A stretch of 5,327 nt of DNA, from contig WRCU01000136.1 in the NCBI GenBank assembly GCA_009783805.1, positions 1 to 5,327 of the forward strand. The letters run 5' to 3'. The notes under the pieces are model-generated. The model made no database searches and was not told the origin of the DNA. It was given only the letters and a program-made list of their open reading frames with translations. Origin of the DNA: Oscillospiraceae bacterium. Its GTDB lineage: Bacteria; Bacillota; Clostridia; WRCU01. The position numbers were made by a program, and so were the translations under genes. Positions 1-5,327 of the stretch are shown in pieces. Positions within the stretch are counted from its first letter, which is position 1; every line of letters begins with the position of its first letter.

Positions 1-2556
1 ATCCCCGGACAATGTCCTGTCCGCCAGCCCCGCGCGGACGCCGAAGGTGAGCGATTTCCTGCCTACGGGCAGGCCCTTCCCGGCGTACAGGCTCACGAAG
101 GAGACGCCCCTGACCGCCGAGTCGCCGCAACCCGTCGCATGGTCCCATACCTCGGCGAACGGGACCTTCTCGTCCACCAGGAAGTTGAAGTCGAGGCTGA
201 CCTCCGGGAACTTGGGAAGGGGCGCGTATACGGCCGGGACGCGGCCGAGGGAGCAGAGCGCCTCCACGGAGAGCTCCAGTATGGCCGTCCTCCTGTTCTT
301 GGCGACCCTTTGCGCCACCGCGGGGTGCAGGACCGTCAGGTAGCCCAAGGCGACGTCCCCGCAGCTTACGTAAGCGCCCATCCTGGGGTGGATCCAGGCC
401 GCGCCGGCTTCGCCGGCGAACGCCTTGCCGCATAGGAACCCCGCCCGCTGGTTGCCGTACCCGTCCCTCAGGCCGTCCGCGGACATGGCGGCCTTGGCGG
501 CGTCGAACGGCTCGACCCGGACGCGGCGGTTGCACGCATGGCTGACCACGCGCTCGGCAATGCCCTTCATGGAGAGGAAGGCGGCCTCATGTCCGCCTTC
601 CTTGGCCGAGGACAGGACGCACAGGTTCCTGGAAAAGGTCCCTTCCGCCCCGCCGTCCGCCCTATGCACGACCCCGCCTATCTCATAGATCGCGTAGTCG
701 CCTAGGTGACGGTCGTTCAGCGCGGCGAAGGACAGCATCGAAAGGGCCATCGTACCCCTCAGGCGGCCACAGCCCGACGACGCCTGGTTCACGACCGTCA
801 CGTCGGAGCCGGCCATGAAGCCGGCCTCAGCGTCGAAGGCGTCGTCATGCCAGAGGTAGCTGTGCACCTCGCTGGCGCCGAACCCCAATGCCAGCAGGTC
901 CCTGAGGCCGTCCTCCAGGGACGACTGACGGTTGGCCCTAAGCGGCGCCAAAGGCAGGGACGGCGCCTTGGGCGGCACGTTGCCGTACCCGTGTATCCTG
1001 GAAACCTCCTCGACTATGTCCTCCTTGATGGTCACGTCCTTGGTGGCCCTGAACGACGGCACGGTCACGCGGAGTATGGGCCCCGCGCCAGCGTCCGACG
1101 CGCCTACGGCATCCACGGCCGGACCGGCCTGGCCCGCCGGCCTTAAATCGACAGCCTCTTCGGCCGGGCCGGCCTGGCAGGCCAGCTCCTCCACCGTGAA
1201 TGAGAGCGACCTGAGTATCCCGGCGACCTCGCCGACGCCCATTTCCTTGCCCAGGCGCGCCGATATGAACCGCGCGGGGACGTCGACGACGACCTGGGGC
1301 GGGCGCCTCACATACTCGTCGGCCAGAGCCGAGAAGGTCAGCCCGCCGCCGAAGCCCGCGGCCAGGTGGGCGAACCGGCGCAGGGCGTCCTCGGCGAGGC
1401 GAGGGTCGAGGGCCTTCTCAAACCTCGCGCTGGCCTCGGTGCGGAGGCCCATCGCCATGGACGCCTTGCGGATGGCGTGGGCGGAGAAGTTCGCCGATTC
1501 TAGGAACAGCGTGTCTGTGTCCGCGCCGACCTCCGTGCGTTCCCCGCCCATGATCCCCGCCAAGGCGATGGGGTCCGCGCCGTCGCATATGAGCAAGGCG
1601 CCCGCCGGCACCTGCCTCAACGCGCCGTCCAGCGTCTTGAAAGGCAGCGGCCCTGGGAATGAGCGGACCGTGACGGGCCCGCGCAGGCCCGAGCGGTCGA
1701 AGGCGTGCATGGGCTGGCCCATCTCCAGCATGACGTAGTTGGTCAGGTCGACGGCCGCGGAGATGGGGCGCACCCCGCAGCGGTGCAGGCGCGCGCGCAT
1801 GCGCGGCGGCGTCCTGAGCGACCTTGCGCCGGCCACGGTGACCCCGCAGTACCTATGGCACTTTTCGGGGTCCTCGACCTTGACCTCCAGGTTATCCAAA
1901 GTCCCTGGGCCTCCGCGGAGCCCGCCCGCCGCATCCCATGGCTCGGGGGCCGCCAGGCCGATCGGGGACAAGGGCACCCCCAATATCGCGGCGAACTCCC
2001 TGGCCAGGCCGTAGTGGCCCCAAAGGTCGGGCCTGTTCGTGAGCGATTTGTTGTCTATCTCTAAAATTTGGTCCTTGACCCCGAGCGGTCCCAGCACGTC
2101 GCTCCCCGGCCCGAACGAGGCGTCCAGGATCATGACCCCCCCATGGTCGTCGCCTATGCCCAGCTCCGCCTCGGAGCATACGACGGCTTCGCTGTAGTGG
2201 CCGTGCACCATCGCGCCGCGTACGGCGCCCAGCCCCCCGACCTTGCCGCCCGGCAGGGCCACCGGGACGGTGATCCCAACCGCCGCGTTCGGAGCCCCGC
2301 AGACCGAGGTGAGCGTGCGGGCGCCCCCCACATCCAGCCGAAGCAGGCTGGCGACGGGCCTGTCCCCGTCGCCCCCGGCGGCGCGGATGGGCTCGCATGA
2401 CACGACCCTCCCGGCGACGACGCCCGAGGCGCCCTCGCCCATCAAGTGGATCCCATCCACCTCGGCCGTGGACAATGTAAGCCTCTCGGCCAGCCAGCCT
2501 ACGTCATGCCCCCCCAGATCCACGAAGTCGCGGATCCAATCCATCGAGACGCGCAT
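1..2556 (-). CDS. pheT: Phenylalanyl-tRNA synthetase beta subunit (partial, C-terminus off the left edge)
   Basis: This is the beta chain of PheRS, which with PheS forms the cytoplasmic (alpha-beta)2 enzyme that attaches phenylalanine to tRNA-Phe and hydrolyses mischarged Tyr-tRNA-Phe. I translated the minus strand from the ATG at 2556 and it stays open for 852 codons to base 1. The start MRVSMDWIRDFVDL matches the usual family N-terminus. Domains in order: EMAP-like tRNA-binding fold about residues 44-146 (with CGAPN); the DNKSLTNRPDLWG core motif at 168-179; B3/B4 editing domain about 222-400, where T272, N273, H284 and E353 align with the Thermus editing residues T249, N250, H261 and E334; B5 about 419-531 ending in HGYGN (522-526); catalytic-like B6/B7 about 535-760; and the FDX-ACB anticodon-binding fold from KFPEVSLDF (782-790). 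About 25-30 residues are missing. The protein would be roughly 880 residues, longer than the usual 780-810, partly through a repeat insert in B5. It follows pheS by 52 bases. Confidence 0.97.
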   Translation of the reverse strand, partial: MRVSMDWIRDFVDLGGHDVGWLAERLTLSTAEVDGIHLMGEGASGVVAGRVVSCEPIRAAGGDGDRPVASLLRLDVGGARTLTSVCGAPNAAVGITVPVALPGGKVGGLGAVRGAMVHGHYSEAVVCSEAELGIGDDHGGVMILDASFGPGSDVLGPLGVKDQILEIDNKSLTNRPDLWGHYGLAREFAAILGVPLSPIGLAAPEPWDAAGGLRGGPGTLDNLEVKVEDPEKCHRYCGVTVAGARSLRTPPRMRARLHRCGVRPISAAVDLTNYVMLEMGQPMHAFDRSGLRGPVTVRSFPGPLPFKTLDGALRQVPAGALLICDGADPIALAGIMGGERTEVGADTDTLFLESANFSAHAIRKASMAMGLRTEASARFEKALDPRLAEDALRRFAHLAAGFGGGLTFSALADEYVRRPPQVVVDVPARFISARLGKEMGVGEVAGILRSLSFTVEELACQAGPAEEAVDLRPAGQAGPAVDAVGASDAGAGPILRVTVPSFRATKDVTIKEDIVEEVSRIHGYGNVPPKAPSLPLAPLRANRQSSLEDGLRDLLALGFGASEVHSYLWHDDAFDAEAGFMAGSDVTVVNQASSGCGRLRGTMALSMLSFAALNDRHLGDYAIYEIGGVVHRADGGAEGTFSRNLCVLSSAKEGGHEAAFLSMKGIAERVVSHACNRRVRVEPFDAAKAAMSADGLRDGYGNQRAGFLCGKAFAGEAGAAWIHPRMGAYVSCGDVALGYLTVLHPAVAQRVAKNRRTAILELSVEALCSLGRVPAVYAPLPKFPEVSLDFNFLVDEKVPFAEVWDHATGCGDSAVRGVSFVSLYAGKGLPVGRKSLTFGVRAGLADRTLSGD
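1096..1185 (-). repeat. Imperfect 45-base tandem repeat in pheT (B5-domain linker)
   Basis: Two consecutive 15-codon units lie in frame, 1185-1141 then 1140-1096 on the minus strand. They encode LACQAGPAEEAVDLR (residues 458-472) and PAGQAGPAVDAVGAS (473-487), identical at 8 of 15 residues. At the DNA level an 18-base core is 17/18 identical between 1116-1133 and 1161-1178. A fainter third echo (DAGAGP) follows directly. The units fall between the two halves of the B5 domain, where most PheT proteins have only a short turn, so this is probably a flexible surface loop produced by duplication. Confidence 0.75.
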
Positions 2557-2560
2557 ACCA

Positions 2561-2567
2561 TCCCCCC
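2561..2567 (-). promoter_or_regulatory. Ribosome binding site of pheT
   Basis: A GGGGGGA run on the minus strand ends four bases before the ATG at 2556. It supports this start over the out-of-frame ATG at 2561 and over the in-frame internal ATG at 2544 (Met5). The G-run is immediately preceded by CCCTTC, so a small C(UUCG)G tetraloop hairpin (2564-2573) could cover part of it. Confidence 0.55.
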
Positions 2568-2604
2568 GAAGGGCCCACCCACCTAGGGCGGCCCCGTTCA
2601 TCCC

Positions 2605-2617
2605 GCGGTCAGACCGC
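2605..2617 (-). repeat. Short inverted repeat over the pheS stop codon
   Basis: GCGGTC and GACCGC are perfect complements flanking one central base, and the pheS TGA (2611-2609) lies inside. As RNA this could form a 5-bp stem with a three-base loop. No U-run follows on the minus strand, so it is unlikely to be an intrinsic terminator. Its placement in the 52-base pheS-pheT gap region may be chance in GC-rich DNA. Confidence 0.3.
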
Positions 2618-3694
2618 TTGCGGCGACGCCGAACCCAACCCCGCCAGCGCCCTAAGGTCGCCGGAGTTGAACACGCGTATGTCGCCTATCCTGTAGCTCA
2701 TCATGGCGAGCCTGGTCAGGCCCAGGCCGAACGCGAACCCGCTGAACCTGTCCGGATCGACGCCGGAGTGCCTCAGCACGTTCGGGTGCACCATCCCGCA
2801 CGGCACCAGCTCGACCCAGCCCGACCGCTTGCATGTGGGGCACCCTTGGCCGCCGCATATGGAGCAGCGCATGTCGAGCTCGAAGCCGGGCTCCACGAAC
2901 GGGAAGTAGCCGGGGCGGAGGCGCACGTCCACGTCCATGCCGAAAACTTCGGACAGCATGGCCTTCATCACGTGGATGAGGTTCGCCACCGAGACTTCGG
3001 AGTCGACCATCATCCCCTCCACCTGGAAGAACGTGTTCTCATGGGACGCGTCGATGCTCTCGTTCCTGAAGCAACGCCCGGGCGCTATCATGCGTATGGG
3101 CGCGCCGTACCTGATGAGGGCGCGGACCTGGACCGGCGACGTGTGCGTCCTGAGGCATTGGCCGTCGTCGCACCAGAAGGTGTCCTGCATGTCCCTCGCC
3201 GGGTGGGTCTCGGGTATGTTGAGCGCCACGAAGTTGTGGAACTCGCTCTCCAGCTCCGGCCCGTCAACGACCATGAACCCCATCCCGGCGAAGATCCCCT
3301 CGACCTTCCGCCGCATGGCCGTGACCGGGTGGATCGACCCCGCGGGGCGGCCCGTCCCCGGGAGCGTGACGTCGAACGGCGCCGGCCCCCCGGAGGGGGC
3401 GCCGGCTGCGCCCTCCGCCTCGGACCGCGAGAGCTCGGCCAGCCTGGACCCTATGGCCTCCTCAATCCAGCCCTTGAGGGCGTTCGCCGCCTCGCCGACT
3501 TTACGCCTCTCCGACTCGGCCAGGTCCTTCATGCCTTTCAGTATCGCCGTCAGCTCGCCCTTCCTGCCCAGGAGCGCGACCCGGACGTCGTCCAGCGCCT
3601 TCCGGTCCGCGGTCGCCTCCATAAGCCCGCGCGCCTTCGCCCTTACCGCCTCGACGGCTTCCAAGACCTTGGATCCGCCCGTATCGTCAGACAT
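2609..3694 (-). CDS. pheS: Phenylalanyl-tRNA synthetase alpha subunit
   Basis: This is the catalytic subunit of PheRS, a class II synthetase that makes Phe-AMP and transfers Phe to tRNA-Phe in the cytoplasm together with PheT. The protein is 361 residues, slightly longer than the usual 325-350. Residues about 1-95 form the helical N-terminal arm, followed by a Gly/Ala/Pro-rich linker (about 95-118) and the catalytic core. Visible signatures: HPARDMQDTFW (164-174), HTSPVQ (184-189), motif 2 with GRCFRNES (206-213), FFQVEG (222-227), and motif 3 GFAFGLGLTRLAM (319-331). A321 is at the position of E. coli A294 in the Phe pocket. A four-cysteine cluster C277/C280/C285/C288 resembles the Cx2CxGxGCx2C insert of some Bacillota PheS. 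T327 occupies the place usually held by Glu or Asp before the motif 3 arginine. A strong ribosome site precedes the ATG. The gene lies 83 bases after the permease and just before pheT. Confidence 0.98.
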   Translation of the reverse strand: MSDDTGGSKVLEAVEAVRAKARGLMEATADRKALDDVRVALLGRKGELTAILKGMKDLAESERRKVGEAANALKGWIEEAIGSRLAELSRSEAEGAAGAPSGGPAPFDVTLPGTGRPAGSIHPVTAMRRKVEGIFAGMGFMVVDGPELESEFHNFVALNIPETHPARDMQDTFWCDDGQCLRTHTSPVQVRALIRYGAPIRMIAPGRCFRNESIDASHENTFFQVEGMMVDSEVSVANLIHVMKAMLSEVFGMDVDVRLRPGYFPFVEPGFELDMRCSICGGQGCPTCKRSGWVELVPCGMVHPNVLRHSGVDPDRFSGFAFGLGLTRLAMMSYRIGDIRVFNSGDLRALAGLGSASPQAV

Positions 3695-3703
3695 ATGGCC
3701 ATG

Positions 3704-3712
3704 CCCCCCCTC
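3704..3712 (-). promoter_or_regulatory. Ribosome binding site of pheS
   Basis: GAGGGGGGG on the minus strand lies nine bases before the ATG at 3694. This is a good Shine-Dalgarno match at normal spacing and supports the MSDDTGG start. The 83-base gap between the permease stop (3778-3780) and this start shows no terminator and no convincing promoter, so pheS is probably reached by read-through from the permease gene. Confidence 0.65.
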
Positions 3713-3777
3713 GGGTCAAACGTCCCATCCCATCCGCCGTTCGGGCCGTCCCGCCCATGCGCGGCGCGCCGGAGGCG

Positions 3778-4848
3778 TCACTCGAGCAGCCGCATCATGT
3801 CCATCAGCTTCCGTCCCCTGAGGAAGACCGTGCCGACCATAACGACGGCGGGGCCCACCAGGATGCCCCATAAGCCGATCACGGACTGCATGAGGTATAT
3901 GGAGACCAATATGAGCAGGGGGTTGAAGGGCCGCGCGCTTACGCGCCTCGAGAGGAGGAGCACCCTGAGCAGGATGATGGCCGCGTACAGGGCGATCAAA
4001 ACGGCCATCGGGAAGTAGCTCGACGTGATGGCATAATAGGCCGCCGCCGGGATCAAGGCCGTGCCCGCGCCTATCAAGGGGATGAGGTCGATGGCGGCTA
4101 TGAGCAGGCTGAGGGTCAGCGGGAAAGGGATCCCGGCCAGGGTGAAGCCCGCGAACATGAGCGCGGCGAGGATGAGCGCGAACAGCAGCCTACGCCTCAC
4201 ATGGCCCACCGTGGGCGACACGTAGAGCCTGACGGCCCGCTCCGCCTTGCCGTATGGGCCCTCGCCCATGCGGGCCTTTATGGCCGCTAAGATCCTTTCC
4301 CTGTCATACGCGAAGAAGAACAGCGATATGATCGCGGTGAAGAAGATGAGCATGATGTTGGGGATCGACATGATGAACCCTATTACCGCGTTTATCGACG
4401 CGGTGCTTACGTCCAGGCTGAGGGCCGCGAAGTTCGAGACTATCTGGTCGATCCCGGACGTGATCTCCTTGGGGAGCGACAGGTACGCGTCGGAGTTGGC
4501 GTTGATGAAGTCGACGGTCGTCGAAAACCACCTTTGCAACGTATCCGGAAACGTGCCCAGCAGGGCGAAGAAGTCCCTGACGAACATGAGCAGGAAGAAC
4601 GTCAGGAAGGCCGTGGCGGACAGCAAAAAAACCACCGTGACGGCGGTGGCGGCCACGAAGCGGCTTATCTTGAGCCTAGACGTGAGCGACCTTATGAACG
4701 GTTCCAGGACGCAGGACAGCAGGAACGAGATTATGAAAGGGAGGACGAAGGGGAGCATGAACAGCAGCACGGCCGCCAGGAGCACGCTTCCAATAGCGAT
4801 CATCAGCACTTTGCCTATGTTCCTGGCCGTTATGAGGTCATCCATCAT
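3778..4848 (-). CDS. AI-2E/YtvI-family multi-pass membrane protein (putative permease)
   Basis: The predicted protein is an integral inner-membrane protein of 356 residues, the usual length for the AI-2E family (PF01594), a group covering poorly characterised permeases, Na+/H+ antiporter-like members and YtvI-like proteins. Hydrophobic segments lie at about 12-46, 66-90, 155-180, 219-239, 243-275, 280-298 and 309-342. An amphipathic stretch between them (about 95-150) is typical of the family. Family signatures are the DLIPLIGAGTALIP segment (254-267) and the C-terminal PFNPLLILVSIY with GLWGILVGP (307-318, 325-333). The N-terminal FIISFLLSCVLEPFIRSL resembles YtvI. I start it at ATG 4848 (ATG 4845 is equally possible). 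In-frame extension to ATG 4950 or TTG 4995 adds an Arg/Gly-rich stretch with unusual codons (TTA, TAT, CGA, AGA) that does not look coding. Substrate is unknown. It probably leads an operon with pheS and pheT. Confidence 0.9.
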   Translation of the reverse strand: MMDDLITARNIGKVLMIAIGSVLLAAVLLFMLPFVLPFIISFLLSCVLEPFIRSLTSRLKISRFVAATAVTVVFLLSATAFLTFFLLMFVRDFFALLGTFPDTLQRWFSTTVDFINANSDAYLSLPKEITSGIDQIVSNFAALSLDVSTASINAVIGFIMSIPNIMLIFFTAIISLFFFAYDRERILAAIKARMGEGPYGKAERAVRLYVSPTVGHVRRRLLFALILAALMFAGFTLAGIPFPLTLSLLIAAIDLIPLIGAGTALIPAAAYYAITSSYFPMAVLIALYAAIILLRVLLLSRRVSARPFNPLLILVSIYLMQSVIGLWGILVGPAVVMVGTVFLRGRKLMDMMRLLE

Positions 4849-4862
4849 GCTCCGCGCGCCCC

Positions 4863-4884
4863 GCCGCCGCAGGCGGCCTCCTCT
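4863..4884 (-). promoter_or_regulatory. Shine-Dalgarno sequence followed by a hairpin, upstream of the permease gene
   Basis: On the minus strand AGAGGAGG (4884-4877), the best ribosome site in the window, lies 28 bases before the ATG at 4848, too far for normal use. Directly after it CCGCC (4876-4872), loop TGC, and GGCGG (4868-4864) can form a hairpin. Folding it would reduce the effective distance to about 15 bases. A weaker GGAG (4853-4850) sits right at the start and gives four bases of spacing to the second ATG at 4845. Either may be the working site. Confidence 0.35.
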
Positions 4885-4897
4885 GGCCCCGCGGGCC
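4885..4897. repeat. Inverted repeat in the permease leader
   Basis: GGCCC and GGGCC flank a three-base loop (CGC on the plus strand), making a perfect 5-bp stem. It is next to the Shine-Dalgarno/hairpin element at 4863-4884, so the RNA leader of the permease gene would carry two neighbouring hairpins. There is no attached T-run, hence it is not a terminator. Function unknown, and GC-rich DNA makes such repeats common. Confidence 0.3.
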
Positions 4898-4915
4898 GTG
4901 GGTTCGGGGCCTAGG

Positions 4916-4944
4916 TTGCGGCCCTCAATTCGTTCATATAAAAT
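4916..4944 (+). promoter_or_regulatory. Candidate sigma-70-type promoter for asnS
   Basis: TTGCGG (4916-4921) and TAAAAT (4939-4944) are separated by 17 bases. The -10 matches the TATAAT consensus at 5 of 6 positions and lies in an AT-rich patch that stands out from the GC-rich surroundings. The -35 matches at only 3 of 6. Transcription would begin near 4951, giving a leader of about 126 bases before the asnS ATG. The pair lies just upstream of the permease start on the opposite strand. Confidence 0.35.
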
Positions 4945-5001
4945 CCCCATTGCCCGTACCCGCCTCGGTGGGGGGCCTGGAGGGCGGTTCGACAAAGGAA
5001 G

Positions 5002-5030
5002 ATTATAACCAATGCGCCGCCCGTCCGCAA
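5002..5030 (-). promoter_or_regulatory. Candidate sigma-70-type promoter for the permease-pheS-pheT operon
   Basis: On the minus strand TTGCGG (5030-5025) is followed after 17 bases by a perfect TATAAT (5007-5002). Transcription would begin near 4995, giving a leader of about 147 bases before the permease ATG at 4848. The -35 is weak (3 of 6) but identical to the one in the opposing candidate promoter at 4916-4944. No other TATAAT-like box in the intergenic region is as good. Confidence 0.45.
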
Positions 5031-5060
5031 CGGCCTTGGGCGGGACGCCTTTGGGAAGGC
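5017..5060 (+). promoter_or_regulatory. Structured leader upstream of asnS
   Basis: Two pairings that exclude each other can be drawn. CCGCCC (5017-5022) can pair with GGGCGG (5038-5043). Alternatively GCCTT (5033-5037) pairs with AAGGC (5056-5060) around an inner GGCG/CGCC hairpin (5039-5049). The second structure ends just before the GGGGG run (5062-5066) that is the likely asnS ribosome site, ten bases before the ATG. This could tune translation, but no T-box or other known riboswitch consensus is convincing here. Confidence 0.25.
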
Positions 5061-5076
5061 TGGGGGTTTCTTGCTC

Positions 5077-5327
5077 ATGGACGTTTCCGTCAAGGACTTA
5101 CTGGGGGACCCGGACGCTTACGCCCGATGCGGGCTGACCCTGTCCGGGTGGGTGCGGACCGTCAGGGACTCGAAGGCCGTCGGGTTCCTCGAGCTTAACG
5201 ACGGTTCTTCCTTCCGGGGCGTGCAGGTGGTCTTCGGACCGGAGATAGGCAACTTCCGCGACGTCGCCAGGTGCGGCGTGGGCTCCTCGGTGACCGTGAG
5301 GGGGCGGTTGGTGCCCACCCCGGAGGC
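5077..5327 (+). CDS. asnS: Asparaginyl-tRNA synthetase (partial, N-terminal part only)
   Basis: The visible 83 codons encode the N-terminal OB-fold anticodon-binding domain of a class IIb synthetase that attaches asparagine to tRNA-Asn in the cytoplasm. Residues about 1-20 form a short lead-in helix region (VKDLLGDPDAY). The OB fold then shows the family signature GWVRTVRDSKAVGFLELNDG (24-43), followed by VQVVF, and VGSSVTVRGRLVPTP near the edge. RDSK followed by ELNDGS is characteristic of bacterial AsnRS rather than AspRS. The catalytic class II motifs lie beyond the window. The ATG at 5077 gives the usual family length of N-terminus. No other in-frame ATG or GTG exists upstream in the intergenic region, and a GGGGG run lies ten bases before it. 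The gene diverges from the permease-pheST cluster. Confidence 0.93.
   Translation, partial: MDVSVKDLLGDPDAYARCGLTLSGWVRTVRDSKAVGFLELNDGSSFRGVQVVFGPEIGNFRDVARCGVGSSVTVRGRLVPTPE

Noticed and set aside
932..1738. A 268-codon open frame on the plus strand opposite pheT
   Set aside because: It is the antisense of conserved PheT editing and B5 domains, with low-complexity Ser/Ala/Pro sequence and no family resemblance.
1892..2398. A 168-codon open frame on the minus strand inside pheT
   Set aside because: It is an alternative frame of the region encoding the PheT tRNA-binding and core domains. Its Arg/Gly-rich translation shows no domain.
2605..2617. Intrinsic terminator between pheS and pheT
   Set aside because: The inverted repeat has at most five or six base pairs and is not followed by a T-run on the minus strand. 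pheS and pheT must also be made together.
3695..3777. A terminator or regulatory leader between the permease and pheS
   Set aside because: The 83 bases contain only the pheS ribosome site and GC-rich sequence, with no stem plus T-run and no consensus promoter boxes.
2243..4018. A 591-codon open frame on the plus strand, opposite pheS and its flanks
   Set aside because: It lies antisense to the unmistakable pheS gene and runs into pheT and the permease. Its translation is rich in His, Arg and Pro with no recognisable domain, as expected for a shadow frame in GC-rich DNA.
4849..4995. N-terminal extension of the permease up to a TTG at 4995 or ATG at 4950
   Set aside because: The extension is Arg/Gly-rich, uses codons unlike the rest of the gene, covers promoter-like sequence, and exceeds family length. 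The TTG would sit at the predicted transcription start.
5037..5050. A T-box-like sequence (GGGCGGGACGCC) before asnS
   Set aside because: It resembles the T-box core AGGGTGGNACCGCG only partly, lacking one C. No stem I with an Asn specifier loop and no terminator/antiterminator pair can be seen in the short leader.

Overview
This is an ordinary-looking bacterial housekeeping window dominated by aminoacyl-tRNA synthetase genes. The DNA is strongly GC-rich. Phenylalanyl-tRNA synthetase is of the bacterial type: a separate alpha subunit with an N-terminal helical arm, and a large beta subunit with an EMAP-like tRNA-binding domain, B3/B4 editing domain, B5 domain and C-terminal anticodon-binding fold. 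That rules out an archaeal or eukaryotic cytosolic source. AGG (Arg) and ATA (Ile) codons are common despite the high GC, which argues against a typical actinobacterium. The permease resembles the YtvI branch known from Bacillota, and the four-cysteine PheS recalls Bacillota enzymes. A GC-rich anaerobic Bacillota- or Synergistota-like bacterium is my guess, but I cannot fix the phylum.

Layout. Bases 1-2556, minus strand: pheT, open for 852 codons and running off the left edge with about 25-30 C-terminal residues missing. Bases 2609-3694, minus: complete pheS. Bases 3778-4848, minus: a complete AI-2E/YtvI-family membrane protein. Bases 4849-5076: a divergent intergenic region holding candidate promoters, inverted repeats and two leaders. 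Bases 5077-5327, plus: the first 83 codons of asnS (asparaginyl-tRNA synthetase), running off the right edge.

The three minus-strand genes are separated by 83 and 52 bases with no visible terminator, so they probably form one transcript, permease-pheS-pheT, read leftward. PheS and PheT assemble into the (alpha-beta)2 enzyme that charges and proofreads tRNA-Phe. asnS is transcribed away from them and charges tRNA-Asn.

I found no convincing new system. The points most worth a second look are a 45-base in-frame tandem duplication inside an extra linker of the PheT B5 domain, two promoter-like sequences facing each other across the divergent region, and a strong Shine-Dalgarno sequence separated from the permease start by a hairpin. 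There are no RNA genes, mobile elements or CRISPR arrays that I can see.
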